NCBI GenBank assembly: GCA_030770425.1
Contig: JASJFT010000032.1
Location: 248,001 to 312,000, forward strand
Direction of reading: 5' to 3'
From: Darksidea phi
Taxonomy: Eukaryota > Ascomycota > Dothideomycetes > Pleosporales > Lentitheciaceae
Length of the DNA stretch: 64,000 nucleotides
Shown here: positions 45,512 through 56,455 of the stretch, piece after piece
How positions within the stretch are numbered: the first letter of the stretch is position 1
Layout of the letters: each line of letters begins with the position of its first letter
The notes under the pieces: generated by a model
Databases searched by the model: none
Told to the model about the DNA's origin: nothing
Seen by the model: the letters and a program-made list of their open reading frames with translations, nothing else
Translations under genes and position numbers: made by a program

Positions 45512-47075
45512 ATGTTGAAGCGACGCGATACCCTCACACTATCGGCAACCGTACTTGCTATCTGCAATGACGCGAACGAGTCTCTTCAACTCTTGGCCGA
45601 TGATTACAATAACGATCCAGAACTAGGCGACGTGCCGCTACTTGTGTCACTATACCAAGAGATCAGCTGTGCGGTTCTATCTTTTAAGAATTCCCCACCT
45701 CCATCCATGGAGCACGTCCTCAACAGGTGCGAGACGACTCAGAAGGTTCTGTTTGGGCTGCTGTCTGAGCTCGGTTGCGGTAAATTCAAAGAAAAAAATC
45801 ACTGGGCTCGTCGTTTGCGACAGGCAGTTCAGCGAATCTTCAAAAGCAAAGAGCTTGCTCGGTCCCACGTGTCATACCGAGATGCCGTTTTGACTTTGAG
45901 AGACATTGCCATGGAGTGAGAGACTACCAACTTTGCGTCAGAAGGTTATACTGAGCAAAATTAGCACTATCACTCACGAACGCTTGGAACAATTAAGGTC
46001 TGATAACATGAGAGCGATACGCGCCAGTGCTGACCTATGTTCAGGATCGACATCGCCCACCGACAGAATGAATTCAGTTCGCTCAACAATTTCGCAACTT
46101 CTCATACTGCCCCCATCCCTCATTGCCATCTTCTCAATGAAAAGCCAAGCCAGGGGTACGCCGATTTCGTTTTCGTGGGGGCAATTGAAGTACCGCAATC
46201 TTCAACCGGAAACCGAGAAATCCCCGTGAAAGTACGTTGGGACACAGGATCGCAATTTCAGTTGGCCTCACTCCAGTTCATCAAAGAGAAACAGCTAGAA
46301 GACTTGGTCCAGGTTATGGAGACTCCAATACATTTGGAAGGCCTCGAAGGGAACTCCGTCCGGGCGGAACACAAGATTACTCTTACTTGGTACCACAACA
46401 AGGAATGTGAGAAACGGGAAACTGAGTTCATCGTAGTCGATGACGATAATTTCCAGCTCTTGATCGGCACGCCATTTATAGTCGAAAATCGGCTGATGCA
46501 TGTTCCCCCGTTGCAGCCTGTTAAAACAAAAACATCCAAGCCAGAGCATATTTTGATGGCCAGAAGTACATTTCGTCCTGGGAAAGATATGGGTGAGCAT
46601 CTCATAGAATTTGACAGGATTCAACATGATCTAATAAGGATAACAGATCAGCGACAGGATAGAAAGATATACAAGCGAGGGGTCGATAATGCAAAGCCCC
46701 AAATACATGCAGAGAGAGGGAAAAGGAAGGAGCAAATTAGACGGAAAAAACTGGCGAATCTCTACGACAGCGCAATACCTCCGCCATATCCATCCGGGGA
46801 GACAGGACTTGGAGAGCAAGACGAGACTTGTTCCGGGTTGTCAAGCGTGCCTGGAAGCATGATACTAGATGGTAGGTAGGCACCCACAAAACTCTAACCG
46901 GACAGAGTTAACCAAACTGGGCATAGACGGGCAGACAGAGTCCTCAATTGCCAGTCCCCGTACACCAAGGACTTTCAGTTCCGTGGGCAGCAGCTCGTCT
47001 ACATCGCCACTGATTCCTTCCAAACCGATGCGCCAACCTACTAACGGCACAGTAAGCTGTATCGTTGAGGCGTAA
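45512..47075 (+). CDS. Helical fungal N-terminal domain fused to retropepsin-like aspartic protease domain
   Basis: 463-aa model with four exons: 45512-45915, 45965-46076, 46145-46871 and 46927-47075. The first (GTGAGA to TTAG, 49 nt) and last (GTAGGT to CATAG, 55 nt) introns are well supported; the middle donor (GTTCGC) is weak. Residues 1-170 are helical, like the N-terminal domains found in front of fungal STAND/NLR proteins (TLSATVLAICNDANESLQLL, LGDVPLLVSLYQEISCAVLS). Residues about 185-300 form a clan AA domain: VPQSSTGNREIPVKVRWDTG, with the catalytic Asp in DTGS, FIKEKQLEDL, and FIVVDDDNFQLLIGTPFI (the I-G turn). A charged, Lys/Arg-rich C-terminal part follows. No reverse transcriptase or integrase is nearby, so it is not part of a visible retroelement. 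Activity and role are inferred. Confidence 0.65.
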
Positions 47076-47929
47076 TATTACAATCTCAGCGAGCACGGGC
47101 TTTCCGAAAATTGGCGCATTTACGAAATTTATATATTTTATTTCGAACGCGATGTATCCTTTTGGTCCTTCTCCCGGAAATTTTACCTACAGACGGAAAC
47201 GTGGTCCAACGAGATTTTAAGCTTCTCTGCTGAGTTATGATGTCCGGATTTTAGTGGGACGGTTGTGCCTGGAGTACTGTTACGACCTTAATGAATGAAG
47301 TTCTGAACACAGTATCGACCTTTCTTCTATGACAATGACCTTCGACGCCTTTCCGCAAGCAGATCGATGTAGGCAGCACTAGGACGTGCTTTGCTGTGAT
47401 GAAGGCGGTTGCTGTAATGCATTGGTGTATGTGGTAGGCGGAGACGGTGCGAAGGCCTTGGTTTACTTCCTTGGTTGCCTAATATCCTTCGAGTCCTTTC
47501 TCCCGAAAAAGTTCTTCGCGTGATATGATTTGAAAGTGGCCCAGAAGCGGTGCCATCCTCGAGTCCGACTTCATCGACAAAGGGAGTTACATCGAGACGT
47601 GCTTGATGTGAGCCGTGCGCGCGATACCTTTCCCTTGATGACAACACTGTCTAATGCATATCCAGACAGAAATAAAGTCTTTCGGTACTAGTTTCGATAC
47701 CATTGACGCCTAAATCTTGTCTATCATGCGAATTGTGGCGGTGCTGCGGAGATAGACTGAGCTGCTGCGGCGCAGCACAAGCAACAGCACTCAAAGTACC
47801 GCATTTGCCGACTCTTTCACATCGCATATTCCGACTCATCTCATCCCCACTCGAGATTGAGTACACCTTTCTGGTTACTCAACGATTTTTATATCGGAAG
47901 AACCAAGCATGGATACCGGGGTTGACCCT
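47076..47929. other. Intergenic, nothing recognised
   Basis: Flank between the retropepsin fusion gene and an F-box-like pseudogene. Open frames present on both strands show no family resemblance. Confidence 0.45.
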
Positions 47930-48980
47930 CGATTCGGCTGTAAATTTCTCGTTGCGCCAGCCGAGATTCGCCTTGCAATCTATGTTCACCTCATTCCCGA
48001 CCAAATCCACCCTTTTTCCGATGAGAAGAGACTTCGAGTATGAGCGTGGATACAGCGTGGTAAAGACGGCGCTCCCAGCTGTATCCAACGACGGTCAAAT
48101 GAATACGCACCGTGGCCAGACCCCGGTACGTCGGATCCTATGTTCGCGATCCGTTTGCGGTCTTCGTGAGGCACACACTAGGGATGCGAAGAGTCGGCCA
48201 TGCGAATGCGAATGGATGGGTGTAAGACAGATTGTAACATTCCCGCAATGACACATGCTCTAGCCTTAGTGTATAGGCTGGCCAGAAGGCCAGCCTCCTC
48301 AAAACCAAAACAATAACTTTCACACTTTCGACACTTCTCGTGTGCAAGCAAATGTAAGCAAGCGATAAGCCGGCGTAGTTTACATGCTGAAAACGCTATA
48401 CAGGTTCGTTGATGTCGCCGATATGATGGCTAATATCGCCGCTTTCCACATAAACGATCTCGATACGCTGAGTGTCTTGACTGCGGCATCGGGTGTGCTT
48501 GGGGGTGGGAAACCTTCCATCAACCTCTTGAATTGCGTCCTACCGAGCCTCACAAAACTGAACATCAGCCCGAGAGTTCTTCTCTCAGCCTATCGCACGC
48601 TTTGGGGGGGCGGGGGGGGCGCGCGGCTGGTGGTCTCACTAGCTCTAAATCATTGGTTGAAGGAACATTTGATCTCTGCATGGACAAGATTGCGTCCCAC
48701 TATAGAGCGTTTGACCGAATTGAGGAAACTCCAGATCAGTCTAGATCATGAAGAGCGTTCCTCTTAGTTCATGCGTTGCTGTTGGTCTATGATCAATGAG
48801 CGCGCCGTCTTATCTCCGCTCATGCCTCTTAGCAACAAGTCGAGCTTGGATATGCGCTTCGATCTCCCGGAGCTCCACCTGAAGGAGGGAAACCCGGACT
48901 GGCATTTCACCGAGGCTAGCCCACCGCTGACACTGACCATACATCAGAGGGACCACCAAACGTATCACGGTAGAACCTAG
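47930..48980 (+). pseudogene. Decayed fungal F-box-like protein
   Basis: Remnants appear in order but not in one frame: APAEIRLAIYVHLIPDQIHP (the F-box-like start of a large fungal family), then a stop at 48041; INLLNCVLPSLTKLNISPRV; RLTELRKLQISLDHEERSS; and, after another frame change, ERAVLSPLMPLSNKSSLDMR with FDLPELHLKEGNPDWHFTE. A G7-C-G8 stretch at 48604-48619 lies inside and may be a frameshift site. No splice set restored a continuous frame. Intact relatives are predicted F-box proteins of unknown target. Confidence 0.6.
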
Positions 48981-49506
48981 TGATGGGAGCATTCGAGTAG
49001 CGAACGGTGCGGATTTCTCAGCGTTGGAAATTATTTCTAATCTTCTGAACTTGCCCATGGAGTATATAGAGGGGTCGGAAAGAACAGCGTGGGAAAATGG
49101 AACGGATCTCGTTTGGGAAGTGTAGACTTTGCGATTTCATTTTGACTATGGAAATATGTAGTATGCATCGATAGTCTGGTATGGTGTCTTGATTTGAAGT
49201 TCGAAGAAGACGTCAAACTATTGCTGGACCAAAGAAAAGCGTGGCGGGTTCAGCAGGGCACGTGCCGCTAGCGTCACCGAGCTCACACAGTAGCTTGACG
49301 TCAACGCAGCTAAACCTGGACCCTGGCCCTAGACATTGACCACTGCGACAACTCACCCAGACAGCTATATTTACCTTTAGAAGGACTCGCTGGAGCATTT
49401 TTGAATACTTCCGCATTCACATAATCAAACGTCCATATATCCAGCGTAAGGAGCCACACGCGACACCTCACCCAGCCAGCAGGCATCTTTTATTAGCACT
49501 CCCGTC
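48981..49506. other. Promoter region of vam7
   Basis: Intergenic sequence ahead of the vam7 start. No other feature recognised. Confidence 0.5.
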
Positions 49507-50646
49507 ATGGCTCCCTTACGCATATCCATACCCACAACGCATACCGAGTCGGACGGCGGCAAAGAATATACGGCGTACGATATTCGAATAGAACACCCCT
49601 TCCCACGTGCTACCACGACGCTGCGAAAGCGCTACTCCGACTTCGCCGCCCTTGACTCAACCTTGCGCTCCCAAGTCGGCACAGCACCGCCTTCTCCCCT
49701 TCCCGCCAAATCGTGGCTCGGCGGCAGTCTGAGCAAGCTGGGCCTTGGGAGCACCTCGGGCTCACCAGAGCTGGTCGAACAGCGGAGGCAAGGATTGGAA
49801 AAGTACCTGCAGGCGATAGAAACACACGACGACGGGCGCTGGAGGATGTGCAAGGCATACAGAGATTTCTTGGGTATAGGAGACAGGGATAAGAAGCTGC
49901 CCAACTTCCCTGGGTCGCAGTTTGGAAAAGACCGGGTGCGGGACAGCACCGACTGGTTGGACAAATATGGCGAGGTCAAGAGCAATCTGCAGGATGCGCG
50001 GCGCTGGCTTACGAAGAGGGAGCAAGCGACGGCGGCAACAGCACAACACGAAGCAGGGACAAATGCAAAGAAGGGTCTAGTGAGGGCTGGCACGCTTCTC
50101 TCGGCGCTGGAAGAGGGCCTCACCCGGTTGGGAGGCAGCGGCGGAGACGAGTGGGGCGCGGAGAAGCTGGGCGAGGGCGAGATACGGCGGCGTCGCGACC
50201 TGATCAGCACGTCACGCAAAGAGCGCGATGGTCTCGAGAGTGTGCTCAACACTATGGCGGTCAAAGCAGCCGTCTCGGGATCCAGCTCCTCGGCACCGTC
50301 CACGTCCTCCGCCGCCGTCACCAACGAGCAAAAGGCGGGTCTGTTCAGCCGCGCCAACCAGCCGACATCGGGACGGAGGGTCCTAGGCGCTCCCGTTCAA
50401 GAGACGGAACGAACGCGAGAGCTCGACAACGAAGGCGTCCTACAGTTACAACGACAAATCATTGCAGAACAGGACCAAGACTTGGTCGACCTCACAACTG
50501 TCGTGCGGCGAATGAAGGAGATGGGCGTGCAAATCAATGCAGAAATTGTGGAACAGAACGCCATGCTCGGCCTGCTTGGCGAGGATGTGGAACGCGTTGA
50601 GGGCAAGATGAAGATTGCGAAGAAGAGGATCGACAAGATACGATAA
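49507..50646 (+). CDS. vam7: Vam7-type vacuolar SNARE (PX + t-SNARE coiled coil)
   Basis: Qc-SNARE for homotypic vacuole fusion. Single exon, 379 aa. PX domain at about residues 1-122, binding PI3P: YDIRIEHPFPRATTTLRKRY, with the RYSDF motif and the basic ELVEQRRQGLEKYLQ helix. The middle is a coiled linker. The C-terminal SNARE motif (about 310-375) reads LQRQIIAEQDQDLVDLTTVV, then RRMKEMGVQINAEIVEQNAM, with the zero-layer Gln, and LLGEDVERVEGKMKIAKKRI. No transmembrane helix follows, which is diagnostic of Vam7: it attaches through PX and partner proteins. A 45-residue Ser/Ala-rich stretch (about 260-305) separates the two domains. Confidence 0.95.
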   Translation: MAPLRISIPTTHTESDGGKEYTAYDIRIEHPFPRATTTLRKRYSDFAALDSTLRSQVGTAPPSPLPAKSWLGGSLSKLGLGSTSGSPELVEQRRQGLEKYLQAIETHDDGRWRMCKAYRDFLGIGDRDKKLPNFPGSQFGKDRVRDSTDWLDKYGEVKSNLQDARRWLTKREQATAATAQHEAGTNAKKGLVRAGTLLSALEEGLTRLGGSGGDEWGAEKLGEGEIRRRRDLISTSRKERDGLESVLNTMAVKAAVSGSSSSAPSTSSAAVTNEQKAGLFSRANQPTSGRRVLGAPVQETERTRELDNEGVLQLQRQIIAEQDQDLVDLTTVVRRMKEMGVQINAEIVEQNAMLGLLGEDVERVEGKMKIAKKRIDKIR

Positions 50647-51192
50647 ATTGTACATGTATATACCCATCTCACTATTCAGCATTCCGTGTTAGTATATATA
50701 TCCAATACCCAAGAATCGGCATTAGTGATTACTTTTGTCGATATCTTTCATTCCGGCCGATTGGTCAAAACTTTCTGGTCTTCCCGATTCTCCCGCATTT
50801 CAGGTTGCAACTGTGCCCAGCCATCCCGGTTTAGCACCTATCCTCAGGCACCTGCAAGGCAAATGAAGCTTTTCCCGGGTATACCAACTCGAGTACCCGA
50901 CTCGGTACCGGAAGGATATCCAATACCTGGCATAGACGCAATCTCAACAGACATGTGCCTCTCGTTCAGCCATGATTACTAAGACATGTCCTCATAAACG
51001 TATGGCCTTCGTCATGTGTACGATAGGGTGTTGCTCCACACAAATTCCTTTTGAGATTAAAAAGGTAAGAAGTGCCGTAATTTACATATTTTACCCGTTT
51101 CGGATACTAGACAATGCTGGCGTATATACATTCAAGAACCGCAAATTGGCCTCAAAGTAGTACTGTCCTCCAAAATATTCTCGGATTGCTAT
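50647..51192. other. Convergent 3' flanks
   Basis: Between the convergent vam7 and HET genes. Nothing recognised. Confidence 0.5.
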
Positions 51193-53316
51193 TCATACCA
51201 AGGTGAACTTCTTCGCCTCTTTGAGTTTTGTGTAGATTTTACGCCCATTACTACCCCAAGTAGTAAAGTCGAAGTTCTTATCATTTTGTTCGCCCTTGTT
51301 CTTCTTCTTCTTCTTCTTTTCAAATTTGGAGCTCGATTCTACAACGGCATCATCGAAATCGAACCCTTGAAAACTGCCATGGCCGATGAATTCAAAACGC
51401 CTCCGCCCGCACTTGCGTAGAATGAATGGCAATTCACAGCCGTACATGACACAGACGAGGTCCCCAATTATTGCTGTGCTTGGAACCAAGCCCATGTACT
51501 TCTTTTTAGTTGTGGCAAACTTCTGCGAACAAAGCTTCAGGTGTAATTTTGGGAGTCGACTCAGACAGTCTTCGTAATTTGATAGTGCTACAGCTGAAGC
51601 AATCTCTGACAGAGTGTCGATCTTCTTGGTTTGAGCATGGGGGAATTGTCTTTTGAGGGCTTCGAGGGCTGAAATAGTTTTACGTATGTCGTTCAGAAGC
51701 GCTTCGAATCCCTCCGGCATCAGTGAGTTGTCAGGACTGTCGTTTGAATTGAGCGTTTTCCAGAAGGAGGTCCATGTGCTGAGGCCGGTTGGATACGGCG
51801 AGCATTTCCTAGCGAGTTGCACGCAGTTTTCGATCCATTGGCAGAGTGCTTCAAGGCTCTGATGCATTTGTGCTAGAAGGGCTGCATCATCTTTGCTCTG
51901 CGGATCGATGCTGAACATGTTCCCGATCGGGGGACGTGAGTGCCGGGAGAGGGCGGTAATGGTGTCAAATTCAACGCCTTTAATCGTCAACGTGTTTGCG
52001 ATGCCCAAGGCGAAAGACGGTGCGCAATGAAGGTTGATATTGCAATGTATGGAATCGTACCGCTCAATTGATCGCCATTCCGTTTGTTTGTTGCTGGAAG
52101 GGCCTATGGACAGGTAGTTGGAGACGGGAGGCGGGTTGTCGCTTGCCCAGTCTGGTACCCAGGACGGCAGTCCACTAGCTTTGTTTGATCCATACCCAGC
52201 GAATTGAAGAATGGCTAATGATCTCGTGGTATGAAGGATTGCCTTGGTAGTGCGGATGAATACTTCTGCCTTTGTCAAGTTGTAGTCCGCAGTGAAAGGA
52301 AACCACTTGGATTGTCTTCTTTCGATAGTTCGATAACCCAGGGAGCGAGCTCCATCCGCGAGACTGAGTATCCCATAAACCTTGTCTCGCGGGTCAGTCG
52401 CTTCTGCCCATCGCGTTTCTGCGAGGTAATCCAGAAGAGTGGATTTGAATCTTTGCTCTCTGGCAATGCCGCTAAAGTCTGTGACGTGGAACTTCGCCTT
52501 TACAAGAAACTCCAATTGCTGGTGGGCTACTTTCATAGGTCCTCCAGCAAGCTCGTGTCTCTTGGGGTGATAAGACATGATCCGTGTCAGGGCTCTGGCT
52601 CTGAGCATGGAGTTGATGAGCTTGAGAAACAAATCTAGGTCAAGCATATCCTTGCCACAAACCATCATGGCTCGCTGAGCCGATAGAACTTCTTGAATGA
52701 CCCACATACGGCGGAACCAAGGCCGATAGAGAACCTCGCTTATTGCCCTCCATCTCTTCCGATCTTGGTCCGTCGCTTCTTGATCGAATACCCAACTAGG
52801 CACTGCTTCGTCCCAGTCCAAGAGCTCAGTCAAGCCGTGGAGCTCGTCAAAGGCGTGCTCAGTCAGCTCATTGCTTTCCCCAAGCCACACCAAAACAATA
52901 GATGCTCTCTGATAAACGTCTTTCATTTGACCGACCTGTCTCGAACGTTCGGCAATATCATTTTGATTTATACAAAGAGCATCAACCCAGAGCGTTTCAA
53001 CCCCTCTTTTGCGGAGGTGAAGCAGCGCTAGGTAGAGGTTTTCCGAAATCAGTGTGACATTTCCATTCATGAGGATAGGTATTGATGGCGCTGCTAGGCC
53101 CCATGTGTACGAGAGCGCGGCATACTCTCCAGTATACTGCAGGTCAGCGTACCGAAAGTCGCATTCGATGGTACTCATCGCGTATCCAGGCTTGATCCGA
53201 AGCAGGCGGATCTCCGCGTCGCGAAGGGGCCGACTCGTGATCGTTTGCAACCGGGACGAAGGGGGCACAGTTCGTCGGAGGTACCACGCTACCTTACCGT
53301 TAGCGATCGTCTTCAT
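51193..53316 (-). CDS. HET-domain protein (large)
   Basis: Single-exon 707-aa protein. HET domain at about residues 65-215: EYAALSYTWGLAAPSIPILM, LYLALLHLRKRGVETLWVDA followed by LCINQNDIAERSRQVGQM, and VYQRASIVLVWLGE, then RPWFRRMWVIQEVLSAQRAM. The region after it has the usual DPRDKVYGILSLADGA and LPSWVPDWAS motifs and ends in GDLVCVMYGCELPFILRK, close to the C-terminus seen in stand-alone HET proteins such as the HET-6/TOL type. A run of six lysines followed by Asn-Lys-Gly (from a CTT-repeat on the plus strand near 51300) sits in the tail and may vary in length. With the HET gene at 25.1 kb the window carries two unlinked, dissimilar allorecognition-type genes. Confidence 0.94.
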   Translation of the reverse strand: MKTIANGKVAWYLRRTVPPSSRLQTITSRPLRDAEIRLLRIKPGYAMSTIECDFRYADLQYTGEYAALSYTWGLAAPSIPILMNGNVTLISENLYLALLHLRKRGVETLWVDALCINQNDIAERSRQVGQMKDVYQRASIVLVWLGESNELTEHAFDELHGLTELLDWDEAVPSWVFDQEATDQDRKRWRAISEVLYRPWFRRMWVIQEVLSAQRAMMVCGKDMLDLDLFLKLINSMLRARALTRIMSYHPKRHELAGGPMKVAHQQLEFLVKAKFHVTDFSGIAREQRFKSTLLDYLAETRWAEATDPRDKVYGILSLADGARSLGYRTIERRQSKWFPFTADYNLTKAEVFIRTTKAILHTTRSLAILQFAGYGSNKASGLPSWVPDWASDNPPPVSNYLSIGPSSNKQTEWRSIERYDSIHCNINLHCAPSFALGIANTLTIKGVEFDTITALSRHSRPPIGNMFSIDPQSKDDAALLAQMHQSLEALCQWIENCVQLARKCSPYPTGLSTWTSFWKTLNSNDSPDNSLMPEGFEALLNDIRKTISALEALKRQFPHAQTKKIDTLSEIASAVALSNYEDCLSRLPKLHLKLCSQKFATTKKKYMGLVPSTAIIGDLVCVMYGCELPFILRKCGRRRFEFIGHGSFQGFDFDDAVVESSSKFEKKKKKKNKGEQNDKNFDFTTWGSNGRKIYTKLKEAKKFTLV

Positions 53317-54248
53317 CAGGATGGAAAGATCTACTTCTGAATGCCCGTAACCGCTTAGACCGAACCCAAACCTTGGCTAGAGTGTTGACGCCAAATCTAG
53401 ACGCCATCTGTCGTCTAGCCTTCTTCCAACCGCGCCGTCCATCGTGGAACAGGTGTGTTTTGCGACCCTCGAACCACATCCTTCAAATTAGTGTGTTGAG
53501 GAAGAGTTGAGTAGACAAGCAACCTCATGCTTGTAGGAGAAACCTGTCACGAATGCGAAACGTGTGGCTGTGCCGCGCGCCAATCGAATGGCGGGGTGCT
53601 GCCGCCTGAGAGGAGGGCTCTGCTACATAAGCCATCGCTCAACCTGGGAGACGTAGTATTCCCGGACGTTCAGCAACAAACCTAGGCATCCCTTCGACGT
53701 CTCAACGGCGGGGCGCAGTCGGTTGTTGGGCTGAAGGCGCATGCGCGAGATGTCATCAAACTAGCGGGGCAACACAGCCACACACCATCACACTTCGACC
53801 CTCCATCACGGGCACCAACAAAAGAACAGCACCCGCCGTAGAGCACCCCTGCAGTGTATTGTAAGCGACCATGTTCGTTGCCTGCGAGTTACCTTGCGCC
53901 ACACTGCCTGACCGCATGAACGGCACTAAACAGGTGGTATGAACAAGATGACTAGAAGGCATCATGCGGTGTACAAGCTAGCCACCGGTGAACATGTTCG
54001 GGGTAAGTGGAGGCCGGGGGTAAGTGGAGGCTGAGGGCGCTACAGGTTGCAAAAGATGGAGTTGTGTCATCGGGAACAGGCAAGCAATTTGCCGTGTAAG
54101 CTCTTGCATGCAAAGAGACGGCCCCAAGCGATTACACAGGGCACCCTCTAGTGCTATCCGAGATTACTTATAATGAGACTCGTCCGTCGGTCTGGAAAGA
54201 GCTGGATGCTCCCTATCATTTATTGACAACATCGTAAGAGCAAACCCG
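53317..54248. other. Divergent promoter region
   Basis: About 0.9 kb between the HET gene (minus) and the next gene (plus). TTATAATGAGAC near 54168 may be a TATA-like element for the latter. No gene recognised. Confidence 0.45.
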
Positions 54249-55508
54249 ATGGCTCTTTTCGGCGATCTCCTCGGCGTCGCCCATGTCCTCAAACGAGCAT
54301 ACGACCTCTATGAAGGCTGCGCTGCCGCACCGCAAGAAATTCGTCTCGCACGCGAGCACATCCACGCCATGGCCCTCTGCCTCGAAGGCGTGCGCTCCGA
54401 TCTACTGAACAACCCGCGCTCGTTCGTCCATCAGCACAATGATATCGCCAAAATGCGGACTCGTTCATTAAAGGTACATGTCGGTACTTGTGAAAACGCG
54501 CTAAAGAGGATGGGAGGACTGTTGAAAAAATATCAGGGGTTCAAAGGTACCCATGTCAGCCTTTGGAACCGCTTTCGCTGGAGTACGGAGGGAAAGAAAG
54601 AGATTGCGGAGTGCAAATCGGATTTGGTGTTCGCGACTTCTATACTCGACATGTTTCTCAGTAAAGAGAACTTGAATGTGTTGTGGAAGCTGGAGGGCAT
54701 GATCGAAGTCTTGATGAACCGCATGGCGGCACTGGAAGTATTCGACCTTCCTTTCCCCGCGACGGGGCAAAAGAGACCGAGGGCGCAATCCAATGTTACG
54801 AGGACGATTGTTGTTAGTCTGGTGCTAGCTAGGTTGAGGAAAATTCTACGCACATATCGCAGGAAGAAAACGGGTGCTGGGAAGAAACCGCATCGGGGAC
54901 CACGGCGTCCAAAGGCGGCGATCAGGACGAATTCTGGATTCGCGCAGAACATGACACGCAACAACCTCCTCCACTCCTACGCCTCGAACCTTGCAAATTC
55001 AACACCTCCGCCTCCGTACACTTCCAAGCCCAGCAGCCCGCGCCCACGTACACCAAGCCCAGACTTCCACTACTTCCCCGGCACAACCTCCACATCACCT
55101 ATCCCGCGCCCAATCCGCCGCTCCAGCTCGCTAAGCCGTCTAACAAACCGCCTCAATACCAAAGTTGGCAAACCAATACGGGCAACCGAATACTACGAAT
55201 GCTGGAAGGTGGGCGTCGGTACCCTCGCCTTCGGAGCCAAATCGGCACCGGTTTTCGTACCGCATAAGCGGGGCCAGATGCAGTTGCGCAAGATGGGGGA
55301 GATATTCAAGGAGGCCAGTGAGTTTGATACTAGGGCGTTGACGGAAAGGGATATGAGAGTGAAACTGCTGCTAAAGAAGAAGAATAGCAAAGAGGGGAAG
55401 GGGGGAAAGAAATGGCTTTTTGTTAGTGGGAGGGTTGTTAAGAGGGATCCGGGACGGACGGGGATGTTAAGTACGGAGAAGGCTTTTGTTGTTTTAGTTA
55501 GGCGGTAG
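54249..55508 (+). CDS. Protein with fungal STAND-type N-terminal domain, otherwise unknown
   Basis: Single-exon 419-aa protein. Residues 1-165 resemble the helical N-terminal domains that precede NACHT/NB-ARC modules in fungi (ALFGDLLGVAHVLKRAYDLY, EIRLAREHIHAMALCLEGVR, HVGTCENALKRMGGLLKKYQ). No nucleotide-binding or repeat domain follows. Instead there is a strongly basic stretch (RLRKILRTYRRKKTGAGKK), a Pro/Ser-rich linker (TPPPPYTSKPSSPRPRTPSP) and a conserved-looking end (ATEYYECWKVGVGTLAFGAK ... KKWLFVSGRVV). Such free-standing N-domain proteins are common in filamentous fungi and could act as adaptors of NLR signalling; that is inference. No signal peptide or membrane helix. Confidence 0.78.
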   Translation: MALFGDLLGVAHVLKRAYDLYEGCAAAPQEIRLAREHIHAMALCLEGVRSDLLNNPRSFVHQHNDIAKMRTRSLKVHVGTCENALKRMGGLLKKYQGFKGTHVSLWNRFRWSTEGKKEIAECKSDLVFATSILDMFLSKENLNVLWKLEGMIEVLMNRMAALEVFDLPFPATGQKRPRAQSNVTRTIVVSLVLARLRKILRTYRRKKTGAGKKPHRGPRRPKAAIRTNSGFAQNMTRNNLLHSYASNLANSTPPPPYTSKPSSPRPRTPSPDFHYFPGTTSTSPIPRPIRRSSSLSRLTNRLNTKVGKPIRATEYYECWKVGVGTLAFGAKSAPVFVPHKRGQMQLRKMGEIFKEASEFDTRALTERDMRVKLLLKKKNSKEGKGGKKWLFVSGRVVKRDPGRTGMLSTEKAFVVLVRR

Positions 55509-56455
55509 AGGTCGGGGCGAACTAGTGGTGTTGCCGCTTTGCAACACGTAGTCAGTCAAAACAGGTGCTGAGTCCGCCGGTAGCGATATGCCAGATGGAA
55601 GTCATGAGGTGTCTCGAGTGGGGAGTTGCTAAGATGTGTAAGCGCCCTGAAAGCGTCGCGAAGATGCACCGTCGAGCAGATGTCTGGACACAACGAGGAT
55701 GTGATGGCTGTTCCGGAAGCTTATGGCGATCAATTTTCGTCCGATGTAACCACCTCGGCAATTAGCCGGAGCGAATCCCAGTTTTGGGAACGGCAAACCT
55801 AAAATGAAGATCGCATGCGGTCTCATGTAGTTGACCATACATTAGTACGAGTAAGCTTCAATTTTAAAAACCGGTATTGAGTTCTCTCGCACGGGAATAT
55901 GGTGCACGTTGGGAAGGTCCCATGACAGACAGTAACGTCGACAGGGCAGACTTGTGAGATCTGCAGCTAAGCGAGGCGCTAAGCCCCGCCAACCCCGGTT
56001 TCGGTCTAGCCTCCCGCTCCCCAATGACTTTGGGTGGTGAGCCATCCGCATGACACAAGAAAGACACCGTCTTAACAGTGACCAGATGTTATAGACACGA
56101 ATGACACCGTAGTCTCCATGAAGCCGGACGTTGTGGTCAAGTCTCAGAGCAAAGCGTCCCGAGTCCCAGCTGTACCCGTGGCCTGCATCTCACTTGCCCT
56201 CATGCCTCGCTGTGGATCGTGCAACGACTGAGGTGGGAATCCTACGCTCAGTATGTCCAACTTGCATATTTCACCTGTAGAGCGCAGGGGTTGCCTCAGT
56301 GCTCCCCATGCGACTGCCATGCGTAGGTCCGGGCTAGTTGATGACGTGAATCATCAACTTGCCCCTGCTTTTTCACTATAACTGGAGGGTCAGCACTTGT
56401 ATAAATTATTCGGTGAGGCCCTCCCCAATGTGCACACGCCACTCGAACATCGGTC
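55509..56455. other. Intergenic, promoter of the secreted glycosidase
   Basis: No gene recognised. TATAAATTATT at 56400 lies 56 bases before the next ATG and is a good TATA candidate. Confidence 0.5.

Noticed and set aside
48604..48619. Possible G-quadruplex (G7-C-G8)
   Set aside because: Only two adjacent G runs and no further runs at proper spacing; more likely a slippage site within the pseudogene.
49632..50357. 241-codon minus-strand frame opposite vam7
   Set aside because: Antisense shadow of the vam7 coding sequence; Ser/Pro/Arg-rich with no family resemblance.
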